Origin: Limosilactobacillus balticus
Lineage (GTDB): Bacteria; Bacillota; Bacilli; Lactobacillales; Lactobacillaceae
Assembly: GCF_014145615.1 (NCBI RefSeq)
Contig: NZ_JACIVH010000063.1
Location: 1-60,470, forward strand
Reading direction: 5' to 3'
DNA length: 60,470 nt
The notes under the pieces are model-generated. The model saw only the letters and a program-made list of their open reading frames with translations. It ran no database searches and was not told where the DNA came from. Both the position numbers and the translations under genes were made by a program. Shown one piece after another: positions 40,628 through 48,552 of this stretch; the stretch's first letter is position 1, and every line of letters starts with the position of its first letter.

Positions 40628-40651
40628 AATAATATGATCTCCTCTCAACCT

Positions 40652-40665
40652 TGAATGCGTTTTCA
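40652..40665 (-). promoter_or_regulatory. cre (CcpA) site at deoC
   Basis: TGAAAACGCATTCA, one mismatch from the TGWAARCGYTWWCA catabolite-responsive element. It lies just downstream of the -10, where bound CcpA would block elongation. Confidence 0.65.
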
Positions 40666-40680
40666 TAAGATTACGTTTAT

Positions 40681-40709
40681 ATCTTAACAATCCATTGAAC
40701 ATTTGTCCA
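40681..40709 (-). promoter_or_regulatory. deo operon promoter with internal dyad
   Basis: TGGACA (40704-40709), 17-nt spacer, TAAGAT (40681-40686). The spacer contains CAAT-GG-ATTG, a short dyad that could be part of a DeoR operator; that is a guess. Confidence 0.55.
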
Positions 40710-40739
40710 TAGATTTTAAGAAATTTATTTCAAAAAAAG

Positions 40740-40782
40740 AGCAAAATAAAAGAGCGAGAAAAACTTTCACCTTTCTCACCCT
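40740..40782 (-). terminator. Terminator of the rsmG-noc-par-ychF operon
   Basis: GTGAGAAA / TTTCTCGC hairpin followed by UCUUUUAUUUU, after the DUF1129 gene. Confidence 0.7.
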
Positions 40783-40838
40783 TATTTATTTTAAAAATAG
40801 CCTGGAAAATAGTTCCATTGCTAAGACTATTTGCCGTT

Positions 40839-41609
40839 TTAACGCCGCGGCGCACGGTTACCATAAAGTGAACCTGTAACATGGAATTTAGACCGGAAGT
40901 ACATATCACCAATAAAGGTAATAACCCCAATTCCGATGTAAACCCATGGATTAAGCCGTGGGTTGATTACATTTGGCAACATACTTACAAGCATGTAAAT
41001 AATCAACCATGCTGCCAAGCCGGCAACAATTAAAAGAATCCGTTGCCATAACGGCTTCTTACTTACCCGCTTACCGTTCTTATCAATTTGCGGTTGAACT
41101 TGGGTAGCCACATAACCAAAAATCAAGCCTCCAGTGATCGCCACGATTAAAATTGCGGTAATACCACTACTTCCCGCATTCTTTGTTTGCATTGCAGCTG
41201 GTGATAACCAGAACATTAAACCAAACATAAAAGTAAAGATACTTAAGAAAATCAGCATATTATCAATTGCTAACAACTTAATTGATTGCTTACTTGCTTC
41301 AGCAGGAGTTGGCTTAGGATTCTTCAATTCTTTAGCATATTCGGTTGGAGTACCAAATAATGCCCGCGCAGTTTGGCCCTTCTTTTGCCCTGCTAGCAAT
41401 TTATCGATGGTTTCCTTTAGCATTGGGTCTTTCTTATCTGAAGGAACACCGAGACGATCCAACTGCTTATTTAATTGATACATAAAATCTTCATTTTTTC
41501 GTGTTAGATCATAGTTGCTAAAAGCATTTCCATTTGCTTGCCGACGCTCTTTTTCTAATTGTTTTTGACGTTGGCCGGCTTGTGCATTCCGTGGTTGTTC
41601 TTCATTCAC
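40839..41609 (-). CDS. DUF1129 family membrane protein
   Basis: A 256-aa protein with a charged, cytosolic N-terminal ~110 residues (coiled-coil-like QRQKQLEKERRQANG, then NEDFMYQLNKQLDRLGV, a DUF1129 feature) and four hydrophobic helices at about 113-133, 147-167, 186-210 and 220-240. Function unknown. It is linked to ychF and the parAB operon in lactobacilli. Start is GTG with AGGAG 10 nt upstream. Confidence 0.82.
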   Translation of the reverse strand: MNEEQPRNAQAGQRQKQLEKERRQANGNAFSNYDLTRKNEDFMYQLNKQLDRLGVPSDKKDPMLKETIDKLLAGQKKGQTARALFGTPTEYAKELKNPKPTPAEASKQSIKLLAIDNMLIFLSIFTFMFGLMFWLSPAAMQTKNAGSSGITAILIVAITGGLIFGYVATQVQPQIDKNGKRVSKKPLWQRILLIVAGLAAWLIIYMLVSMLPNVINPRLNPWVYIGIGVITFIGDMYFRSKFHVTGSLYGNRAPRR

Positions 41610-41641
41610 TATAAAACTACTCCTCTCTTATCTGCAGAGGT

Positions 41642-42739
41642 TTAAACGTTGAACCGGAATTCAACAATATCCCCATCTTGCATTACGTAATCTTTTCCTT
41701 CAAGACGGAGCTTTCCAGCTTCCTTTACCGCTGATTCAGAGCCTAGTTCATCAAGATCTTCAAAGCTCATTACTTCTGCCCGAATAAAACCACGTTCAAA
41801 ATCAGAGTGAATAATTCCCGCTGCTTGTGGAGCCTTTGTACCCTTCTTGTAAGTCCAAGCTCGTGTTTCCGGACCACCAGCAGTAAAGAAGGTTTCAAGG
41901 CCCAAGAGCTTGTATGCTGCCCGAATCAACCGGTTCAATCCCGGTTCAGTAACACCTTCCATTTCAAGGAAATCAGCCTTATCTGCTTCATCCATTTCGG
42001 CAATTTGCTCTTCAGCAGCTGCTGCAACACCAATAACTTCTCCGTCATCTTTTACATGCTCTTTAATTGCATCCATGTATTTGTTGCTATCTGGATCTGC
42101 CATATCTTCTTCAGCAATGTTAGCAACGTATAAGACTGGTTTACTTGTTAATAAGAACAGCCCTTTGACAATCTTTTGTTCATCATCACTAAAGTCAATT
42201 GAGCGAACACTCTTCCCATCTTCAAGAACTGGCTTAATCTTATTGAGCACTTCTAATTCTGCTAAAGCATCCTTATCACGACCCTTAGCAGCCCGCTGAA
42301 CTTTTGCCAAACGCTTATTAACAGCATCTAAGTCAGCCATTACTAATTCCAAATTGATAGTATCGATATCTTCAATTGGGTCCACTTTTCCAGACACACT
42401 AGTAATATCATTATCATCAAATGCCCGCACTACATGGACAATTGCATCAGTTTGCCGAATATTTTCCAAGAACTTGTTTCCAAGCCCTTCACCCTTACTA
42501 GCACCCTTAACAATTCCGGCAATGTCGGTAAATTCAAAGGTAGTTGGGACGATCTTCTTCGCCGGAATTAATTCCTGGATCCGATCAAGTCGACTATCTG
42601 GAACTTCAACCATCCCCACATTGGGGTCGATTGTTGCAAATGGGTAGTTAGCCATTTCGGCACCAGCTTTAGTAATTGCGTTAAAAAGTGTTGACTTACC
42701 AACGTTTGGCAAGCCAACGATTCCTGCAGTTAATGACAT
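41642..42739 (-). CDS. ychF: redox/ribosome-associated ATPase YchF (OLA1 family)
   Basis: Obg-family P-loop NTPase that prefers ATP. The 365-aa protein shows G1 GLPNVGKSTLFNAIT, G2-G3 FTDIAGIVKGASKGEGLGNKFL, the YVANIAEED position where NKxD is altered (hallmark of YchF), and a C-terminal TGS domain (GFIRAEVMSFEDL, DYVMQDGDIVEFRF). Linked in other bacteria to ribosomes and stress responses. Confidence 0.97.
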   Translation of the reverse strand: MSLTAGIVGLPNVGKSTLFNAITKAGAEMANYPFATIDPNVGMVEVPDSRLDRIQELIPAKKIVPTTFEFTDIAGIVKGASKGEGLGNKFLENIRQTDAIVHVVRAFDDNDITSVSGKVDPIEDIDTINLELVMADLDAVNKRLAKVQRAAKGRDKDALAELEVLNKIKPVLEDGKSVRSIDFSDDEQKIVKGLFLLTSKPVLYVANIAEEDMADPDSNKYMDAIKEHVKDDGEVIGVAAAAEEQIAEMDEADKADFLEMEGVTEPGLNRLIRAAYKLLGLETFFTAGGPETRAWTYKKGTKAPQAAGIIHSDFERGFIRAEVMSFEDLDELGSESAVKEAGKLRLEGKDYVMQDGDIVEFRFNV

Positions 42740-42822
42740 AAATTGTTCACTTTCCTTTTCAATTAATCATTTTTTATTTTAATCTACAATTAGTTATTTG
42801 TGATCATCAATCATTAAAAATA

Positions 42823-43020
42823 TTAATCAGCTTGATCAGCTTTTTCGATAACCTTTTTTAATCCCTTATCAAATTTCTGACGGGTCATCATGACAATATG
42901 ACCACAGCCTTGGCATTCAATTTTAATATCTGCACCCACTCGCGTAATCTTCCAACGGTTAGTTCCACATGGGTGTGCCTTTTTCATCATTACAATGTCA
43001 CCTTTATCATATGCTGCCAT
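42823..43020 (-). CDS. DUF951 family small protein
   Basis: A 65-aa protein with the DUF951 pattern YDKGDIVMMKKAHPCGTNRWKI and a CQGCGH motif that could bind zinc together with the first Cys. It is conserved between parB and ychF in Firmicutes. Function unknown. GGAGG precedes the ATG, 13 nt after the parB stop. Confidence 0.9.
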   Translation of the reverse strand: MAAYDKGDIVMMKKAHPCGTNRWKITRVGADIKIECQGCGHIVMMTRQKFDKGLKKVIEKADQAD

Positions 43021-43033
43021 GAGTTATTCCTCC

Positions 43034-43918
43034 TTAATCTAGGGTTATATTTAATAATTCAAGAATTCGGGTAAAATCTTCATTTGACGTATAAGGTATT
43101 TCAATCTTTCCTGCGCCCTTTTTCCGACTTTGGGCAACAGCGACTTTTGTACCAAATTTACTCTGCAACTGTGACTCAGCTTCTCGAATATAAACTGGTT
43201 TACGTTGTGTCCGTCGTTCTTCTTTCTTTTTTGCTGTTCCGTTAGTTTGCGTTACAATCTCTTCTAATTGTCGCACTGTAAGGTTTTGTTCAACAGCTCG
43301 TTGGGCAAGTGGAACAAGTTTTGTCTTATCTTTTAAGCCGAGAATTGTTCGTGCTTGTCCCATCGACAGTTTACCGGTATTAAGAAATTCCTTGATCACT
43401 TTTGGCAAGCCTAGTAATCGCAAGTAATTAGCGATATAAGGCCGGCTCTTCCCTAATCTATTTGCCACCTGTGCTTGAGTTAATGATAACTTGTCCATTA
43501 ACATTTGGTAGGCCTGCGCTTCTTCAAGTGGTGTGAGGTCTTCACGTTGCAGATTTTCGAGAACCGCGATTTCCATCATCTGGTCATCACTCATCTTACG
43601 AACTATTGCTGGAATAGTTTTCTGTTTAGCAATCTTAGAAGCTCTAAACCGTCGTTCTCCTGCAATCAATTCATAACGGTTAATTTTGGGATCCGTTTGC
43701 CGCAGAATAATTGGCTGAAATACCCCTGATTTTTCAATCGATGAAGCTAACTCTGCTAACGCCTCTTTATCAAACGTTCGCCGTGGTTGATAGGGATTAG
43801 GATGAATTAACGATAACTTGATATCTTGAACCGTTTCATCCGCAAGTTCAGTTACTTCATTTTCCGCAAAGAGGGCTTCAATACCTCGACCAAGCCCACC
43901 TTTTTTATTCTTTGCCAT
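43034..43918 (-). CDS. parB: chromosome partitioning protein ParB (Spo0J)
   Basis: CTPase clamp that loads at parS and spreads, recruiting SMC. The 294-aa protein has the CTP-binding ParB/sulfiredoxin domain (HPNPYQPRRTF, YELIAGERRFRASKIA, VLENLQREDLTPLEEA) and the HTH (SLTQAQVANRLGKSRPYIANYLRLLGLP), then a C-terminal dimerisation region. Its start overlaps parA by 14 nt. A likely parS is at 21089-21104. Confidence 0.97.
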   Translation of the reverse strand: MAKNKKGGLGRGIEALFAENEVTELADETVQDIKLSLIHPNPYQPRRTFDKEALAELASSIEKSGVFQPIILRQTDPKINRYELIAGERRFRASKIAKQKTIPAIVRKMSDDQMMEIAVLENLQREDLTPLEEAQAYQMLMDKLSLTQAQVANRLGKSRPYIANYLRLLGLPKVIKEFLNTGKLSMGQARTILGLKDKTKLVPLAQRAVEQNLTVRQLEEIVTQTNGTAKKKEERRTQRKPVYIREAESQLQSKFGTKVAVAQSRKKGAGKIEIPYTSNEDFTRILELLNITLD

Positions 43919-44675
43919 GGTTAGCCAACACTTCCTTTGCTAATTGTTGGTAGACGTGCGCCCCCGTTGAATTTTTATCATAATCAATAATTGCTAAGCC
44001 GTGACTTGGTGCTTCCGATAAACGGACATTGCGAGGAATAATCGTATCATAAACTTGGTCACCAAAAAACTTTTTGACCTCCGAATTTACCTGTTGTCCA
44101 AGGTTTGTGCGCCGATCAAACATTGTCAAAAGGACCCCTTCAATCTTAAGCTGCGGATTGAAGTGTTTACGAACAAGCTTGATGGTATTTAAAAGTTGAC
44201 TTAATCCTTCCAATGCATAGTATTCACTTTGAACAGGAATCAAAATTGAGTCACAAGCAGTAAATGCATTAATTGTCAGTAGCCCCAGTGATGGTGGACA
44301 ATCGATTAAAATAAAATCATATTTTTGGCGAATTTCTCCAAAAGAATCTTTAAGCCGTGTTTCTCGAGCCATTAAATTAGTTAATTCTACTTCGGCACCA
44401 GATAAGGCAATTGTCGTTGGAGCAATATCAACTCCTTCGTGGCTTGTCTTTTGAATGACATCCTCTATTGGCACTTCGTTAATTAAAACATCATAAATAC
44501 TTTGCTTAATATTCTGTTTTTCAACGCCCAACCCACTAGTTGCATTTCCTTGAGGATCAAGGTCAATTAATAAGACGTGCTGACCATTCTCAGCTAAGCA
44601 TGCACCCAAATTAACGCTTGTTGTTGTCTTACCAACACCGCCCTTTTGGTTTGCAAGGGCAATTACAGAACCCAT
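43905..44675 (-). CDS. parA: chromosome partitioning ATPase ParA (Soj)
   Basis: Walker-type ATPase that works with ParB in origin segregation and, in B. subtilis, controls DnaA. The 256-aa protein has the deviant Walker A motif KGGVGKTTTSVNLG, VLLIDLDPQGNATSGLG and FILIDCPPSLGLLT. GGGAGG precedes the ATG. No N-terminal HTH, so it is the chromosomal Soj type. Confidence 0.97.
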   Translation of the reverse strand: MGSVIALANQKGGVGKTTTSVNLGACLAENGQHVLLIDLDPQGNATSGLGVEKQNIKQSIYDVLINEVPIEDVIQKTSHEGVDIAPTTIALSGAEVELTNLMARETRLKDSFGEIRQKYDFILIDCPPSLGLLTINAFTACDSILIPVQSEYYALEGLSQLLNTIKLVRKHFNPQLKIEGVLLTMFDRRTNLGQQVNSEVKKFFGDQVYDTIIPRNVRLSEAPSHGLAIIDYDKNSTGAHVYQQLAKEVLANHGKE

Positions 44676-44687
44676 TTTTTGGCCTCC

Positions 44688-45656
44688 CTACTGTTTCTTC
44701 GGAATCTCAATTGTTAATTGATAAGTATCGCCTTTTTCTTCCTCATGCATTTTAATTTCAAAGCCTTCATTTGTCGCCAGCTTAATTGATTTTTTAATCG
44801 TATTTAAAGCTAAACGCGCATCATTAACCTGCTGAGTTTTTTTACTTTGGGACTTCTTAGCTGTCTTTCGTTTAGGAGCCCGCTTCTTTTCTGCCGGTTT
44901 TTCTACTGGTACTTCTTCAACGTCTGCTGTTTCTTCAGTATGATCTTCAATAGATGCCAGTTCTTTGCGCTTAGCAGCTGCTTTTAATTCTGCAATTTCT
45001 GAAGGTAATGGACGTCCTAGCAAACGAGCAACTTCATCTTCCGTCTGCCGAACTGTTAACCGTTCATTAACAATCCGCATTAACATATCACGTTGTTGCT
45101 TTTCATCTAAATCTAACAATGCTCGACCATGACGTTCCGTAATCCGGTGATCTAAAATAGCCGTTTGGACAGGAGTAATCAGGCGAAGCAACCGTAATTT
45201 ATTGGCAACAAAGGACTGACTCTTTCCCATTCCCTTTGCTAATTGCGATTGCGTAAGATGGTTTAAGTCCATTAATTGCCGGTAGGCCTGCGCTTCTTCG
45301 ACTGAACTCAATTGCGACCGTTGCAAATTTTCGATGAGGGCAAGCGATGCAGTTTCTTGATCACTCATCTTTTCAATTATTGCTGGTGCCTTTTCCCACT
45401 TCAAAAGCTTCATCGCCCGGTATCGACGTTCCCCAGCAATAATTTCATATTTTGCTGGCTCGTATTCACGCAAAATAATTGGTTGTAACAACCCGTGTTC
45501 ATCAATTGTCTGTGCTAATTCACGGATACCGTCTTGATCAAAAACCTTTCGTGGTTGATAGCGGTTAGGAATGATTTGATCAATTTTTACTTCTACGACC
45601 TTATTTTTTGTATTATCAGAATTATTTTTTCCAATACCAAATAATGAAAAAGCCAT
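44688..45656 (-). CDS. noc: nucleoid occlusion protein Noc (ParB family)
   Basis: ParB paralogue that binds DNA and the membrane and keeps FtsZ off the nucleoid. The 322-aa protein has an N-terminal FSLFGIGK, like the amphipathic membrane-targeting helix of B. subtilis Noc, then the ParB/CTPase domain (NRYQPRKVF, AGERRYRAMKLL, LIENLQRSQLSSVEEA) and HTH (LTQSQLAKGMGKSQSFVANKLRLL). A ~60-residue insert rich in E, then K/R, near residues 230-280 separates a C-terminal dimerisation domain. Position between rsmG and parA supports Noc over ParB. Confidence 0.92.
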   Translation of the reverse strand: MAFSLFGIGKNNSDNTKNKVVEVKIDQIIPNRYQPRKVFDQDGIRELAQTIDEHGLLQPIILREYEPAKYEIIAGERRYRAMKLLKWEKAPAIIEKMSDQETASLALIENLQRSQLSSVEEAQAYRQLMDLNHLTQSQLAKGMGKSQSFVANKLRLLRLITPVQTAILDHRITERHGRALLDLDEKQQRDMLMRIVNERLTVRQTEDEVARLLGRPLPSEIAELKAAAKRKELASIEDHTEETADVEEVPVEKPAEKKRAPKRKTAKKSQSKKTQQVNDARLALNTIKKSIKLATNEGFEIKMHEEEKGDTYQLTIEIPKKQ

Positions 45657-45673
45657 ACTTTCAACTCCTTATC

Positions 45674-46399
45674 TTATTGAATTGGTTTTTTACTTGGTAA
45701 GCCTGGACGACGTGGATATTTATTAGGAGTCGCCTTTATCTTATCAATCACAATAATATTGCGTTCTTCATCAGTTCCCGGTAAAGTCAATGTCACCGTT
45801 TTTTGAACTTTTCCACCAAGCTGTTTGATTGCTGTTCCACCTTGTTGAAGTTCTTCGGGAGCAGCACTTGCCTTATAAGCAATAAATTCCCCACCAACTT
45901 TAGCAGCTGGCAAACATAATTCGCTCAAAACTGATAGGCGGGCAACTGCGCGGGCGGTAACAATATCGAATTTCTCCCGATATGGACTGTTCTTAGCACT
46001 AAAAGTCTCTGCCCGATCATGAATTAGTGTAACATCGGTTAAACCGAGCTTGGCAACTAAGTCTTCAAGAAAAGCGATACGCTTATTTAACGAATCGACA
46101 ATCGTTACCTTTAATTGCGGAAAAGCGATCTTCAACGGTAACGAAGGGAAACCGGCACCAGCACCGATGTCACATAATGTCAGTTTTTCACTCTCTAAGC
46201 GTAGTTCAGCAAACGCTCCCGTAATTGAATCATAAAAATGTTTTAAATACACTTCATCCTTTTCAGTAATCCGTGTCAAATTTACATGTTCATTAGTTTC
46301 AACTAATAATCGATAATAGTCAGCAAATTGTTGCATTTGTTCTGCTGATAAGGTAATACCATGATCAGCTAATGCTTGTTGAAATTGTTCAGGATTCAT
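45674..46399 (-). CDS. rsmG: 16S rRNA (guanine527-N7)-methyltransferase
   Basis: Methylates G527 of 16S rRNA using SAM. The 241-aa protein shows HFYDSITG, the SAM motif [34 protein letters not shown] and [12 protein letters not shown]. It is the first gene of the operon with noc and parAB, the usual order near the origin of Firmicutes. AAAGGAG precedes the ATG, directly after a CGTGAAACA hairpin. Confidence 0.97.
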   Translation of the reverse strand: MNPEQFQQALADHGITLSAEQMQQFADYYRLLVETNEHVNLTRITEKDEVYLKHFYDSITGAFAELRLESEKLTLCDIGAGAGFPSLPLKIAFPQLKVTIVDSLNKRIAFLEDLVAKLGLTDVTLIHDRAETFSAKNSPYREKFDIVTARAVARLSVLSELCLPAAKVGGEFIAYKASAAPEELQQGGTAIKQLGGKVQKTVTLTLPGTDEERNIIVIDKIKATPNKYPRRPGLPSKKPIQ

Positions 46400-46415
46400 T
46401 TATTAAGTCTCCTTT

Positions 46416-46438
46416 CGTGAAACATTTTTTGTTTCACG
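46416..46438. other. Head-to-head parS half-sites / hairpin upstream of rsmG
   Basis: CGTGAAACA and TGTTTCACG form a perfect 9-bp inverted repeat with a 5-nt A/T loop. Each arm equals a half of the parS palindrome, but in the outward order, so it is not itself a parS. It sits between the operon promoter and the rsmG ribosome-binding site. Confidence 0.6.
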
Positions 46439-46447
46439 TCCTCTACT

Positions 46448-46476
46448 ACTGTACCGTAATTTTGCCATTGTTGCAA
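46448..46476 (-). promoter_or_regulatory. rsmG-noc-parAB promoter
   Basis: TTGCAA (46471-46476), 17-nt spacer, TACAGT (46448-46453). Confidence 0.65.
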
Positions 46477-46506
46477 CCGGATTACGTGAAAATTGGAGCG
46501 TAAAAT

Positions 46507-46552
46507 AAGGGATCAAGATAGCAGTCACGAGCGACTTCTATCTTGATCCCTT
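46507..46552 (-). terminator. Terminator after the hydroxyacyl-CoA dehydrogenase gene
   Basis: Perfect 15-bp stem AAGGGATCAAGATAG / CTATCTTGATCCCTT with a short UAUUUU tail. Confidence 0.88.
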
Positions 46553-46575
46553 TCCTAATGTTTTCAATATTTGAT

Positions 46576-47460
46576 CTAATGCTTCAGAAAGTCTGGATCC
46601 ATGAAGACTGGATAAGGATAATTATAAAATCCTTGTCCTGATTCTTTTCCTTCGTGCCCTTCTTGAATCATCTGTTCCATTTTATCGGCAATTTCCTTAT
46701 GACTTTCATCCTTAGTCTGAGCATAAGCATTCCGTTCAATTTGCGCTGCTGTCCGTAAACCAACCATATCTAAAATACCAAATGGTCCCATTGGTGCACC
46801 TGTCGAAATCATCCAATCCTTATCAATCATCGCTGGATCAGCAACTCCTTTAGCCCATAAGCTAAGGCCAGATGCAAGTAACGGAATCAAAAGCGAATTC
46901 AGAATATAACCATGTTGTTCCTTATTAAGGATAATAGGAACCATCTTTATTTCCCGAGCAAACTTTGTAGCTTCTTCAATCACCTCTTGACTCGTTTGGG
47001 AGGTGCCCATAATTTCAACTACATTAAATTTCCAAATTTGGTTGGCAAAGTGCATATTAAGAAATTTTTCTGGTCGATCAGTATAAGGAGCTAGTTGGCT
47101 AGGGATGAATGTAGAGGAATTGCTAGCAAAGATTGTTTTTTCCGGAGTTAATTCTGAAATCTTCTCGTAAAACCGCTCTTTTAACTCTAACGATTCTGGT
47201 AATGCTTCAATCATTAAATCAGCATCTTTAACCGCTGTTGCAATATCATCAGTAATTACTTTAATGTTATCAAGGCCTTGTTGAAATTCCTTATCTGTCA
47301 AATGTAAGTCACGTTCATAATCACTTTTTAGCGCCTTAATCCGTCGTTCAGCGGTATCAATATGGTGATTATATACACTGACATTAAAGCCCGATAAAGC
47401 CGTTTGGTATGCAATCTGACTACCTAATACACCAGCGCCAGCAATCATAATATTTTTCAT
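46576..47460 (-). CDS. 3-hydroxyacyl-CoA dehydrogenase family protein
   Basis: A 294-aa NAD-dependent dehydrogenase with an N-terminal Rossmann motif (MIAGAGVLGSQIAYQTALSG), DLMIEALPE, ASNSSTFIPSQLA and NMHFANQIWKFNVVEIMG containing the catalytic His, then the C-terminal helical domain (GPFGILDMVGLRTA). There is no beta-oxidation cluster nearby, so the substrate may be another 3-hydroxy acid. I start at ATG 47460 behind AAGGAGG; the frame extends 11 codons upstream. Confidence 0.88.
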   Translation of the reverse strand: MKNIMIAGAGVLGSQIAYQTALSGFNVSVYNHHIDTAERRIKALKSDYERDLHLTDKEFQQGLDNIKVITDDIATAVKDADLMIEALPESLELKERFYEKISELTPEKTIFASNSSTFIPSQLAPYTDRPEKFLNMHFANQIWKFNVVEIMGTSQTSQEVIEEATKFAREIKMVPIILNKEQHGYILNSLLIPLLASGLSLWAKGVADPAMIDKDWMISTGAPMGPFGILDMVGLRTAAQIERNAYAQTKDESHKEIADKMEQMIQEGHEGKESGQGFYNYPYPVFMDPDFLKH

Positions 47461-47528
47461 TTCGTATTTCCTCCTTACTTTAACTACTGCCATTATATCG
47501 TAAAGCGCTTACACTAGAAAGTAATAAA

Positions 47529-47557
47529 AAGAGCCGCAAGCAAGCTTCCAGCTCCTA
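47529..47557 (-). terminator. Terminator after the nucleoside hydrolase gene
   Basis: GAGCTGGAAGC / GCTTGCGGCTC imperfect stem followed by U5. Confidence 0.75.
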
Positions 47558-47562
47558 GTATC

Positions 47563-48471
47563 TTATTTCATTTTGCTTACTTCTTCTAAGAACCACTTAT
47601 TGAAGTATTCAGCATCAATGTCTAAGCAAACTTTTGCGTTGGTCTTGCCATCATGGTAAGCAGCGCGAATATCACCAACAGTAGCACCAATTGCTGGACC
47701 ATCTGTTTGAATATCAACCCACATATCCTTTGTAGTAAATGCTTCTGGGTGAAGAAGGTAGAAGATAGTATTAACATCGTGCATTGGACGCCCTTGATCA
47801 CTACCGTCATTGTAGTGCGTGATTAATCCATGTAACATTTCACCAGTCTTATTAAGGCTACCAAGTTTTTCAATTGTATCAGCGGTTAAGAGAGCCTTTA
47901 GAGTAACATCCAATCCAACAGTTACAATTGGAACACCTGCGTTGTACATAATTTTAGCAGCATCTGGGTCGGTAAAGACATTAAATTCGGCAGCACTGGT
48001 CATGTTACCACCGGAGAACGAACCACCCATCGCAACAATTTGCTTAATGTGACTCTTTACTTCTGGGTATTCGCTAAAGAGTAATGCAATATTAGTGTAT
48101 GAACCAGTTGGAACCAGGATAACTTCATCTTCGGCCATGATGGCATCATGAAGTGCTTCAACTGCAGTCTTATCAAGAGGCTTGCCATAGTCATCACCGA
48201 AATCATAACCCGGCATTCCTGATTCACCATGAATTCGGGCAGCATCTTCAAAAGGCTTAATCAATGGTTGCTTGGCACCTGCTGCAACCGGAATATCCTT
48301 ACCGAAGAAGTGAATAATCTTCAAGGCGTTAGCAGTTGTTTTATCAGCAGTAACATTACCGGCAACTGTTGTAACTAATTTTAGGTCTAATGATGGATCA
48401 TTAATAGCCATCGTTAAAGCTGCTGCGTCATCAATACCTGGGTCAGTATCCATAATAATCTTTGTAGTCAT
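47563..48471 (-). CDS. ribonucleoside hydrolase (IunH family)
   Basis: Hydrolyses nucleosides to base and ribose. The 302-aa protein has the Ca2+-binding N-terminal DTDPGIDDAAALTMA, GNVTADKTTANAL, the VAMGGSFSGGN region, TDPDAA and a C-terminal HDVNTIFYLLHPE. Substrate range (pyrimidine or purine) cannot be told from sequence. It lies downstream of nupC with a terminator and a cre site between. Start ATG 48471, AAGGAG upstream. Confidence 0.95.
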   Translation of the reverse strand: MTTKIIMDTDPGIDDAAALTMAINDPSLDLKLVTTVAGNVTADKTTANALKIIHFFGKDIPVAAGAKQPLIKPFEDAARIHGESGMPGYDFGDDYGKPLDKTAVEALHDAIMAEDEVILVPTGSYTNIALLFSEYPEVKSHIKQIVAMGGSFSGGNMTSAAEFNVFTDPDAAKIMYNAGVPIVTVGLDVTLKALLTADTIEKLGSLNKTGEMLHGLITHYNDGSDQGRPMHDVNTIFYLLHPEAFTTKDMWVDIQTDGPAIGATVGDIRAAYHDGKTNAKVCLDIDAEYFNKWFLEEVSKMK

Positions 48472-48493
48472 AATTTTTGTCTCCTTTTTATTG

Positions 48494-48507
48494 TGCAAGC
48501 GTTTTCT
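48494..48507 (-). promoter_or_regulatory. cre (CcpA) site at the nucleoside hydrolase gene
   Basis: AGAAAACGCTTGCA on the - strand, one mismatch from the cre consensus, between the nupC terminator and the ribosome-binding site. Confidence 0.6.
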
Positions 48508-48519
48508 GATTTAATGTTG

Positions 48520-48546
48520 AAAAAAGCAGCCTTCTCAGCTGCTTTT
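48520..48546 (-). terminator. nupC terminator
   Basis: AAAAGCAGC / GCTGCTTTT stem with U6 tail, just after the nupC stop. Nucleoside hydrolase expression would then need readthrough or its own promoter; I see no good promoter in the ~70 bp between. Confidence 0.88.
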
Positions 48547-48552
48547 CCATTT

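Noticed and set aside
40652-40702. Upstream extension of deoC by 25 codons
   Set aside because: The extension crosses the -10 and cre, lacks a ribosome-binding site, and the known N-terminus begins at the ATG at 40627.
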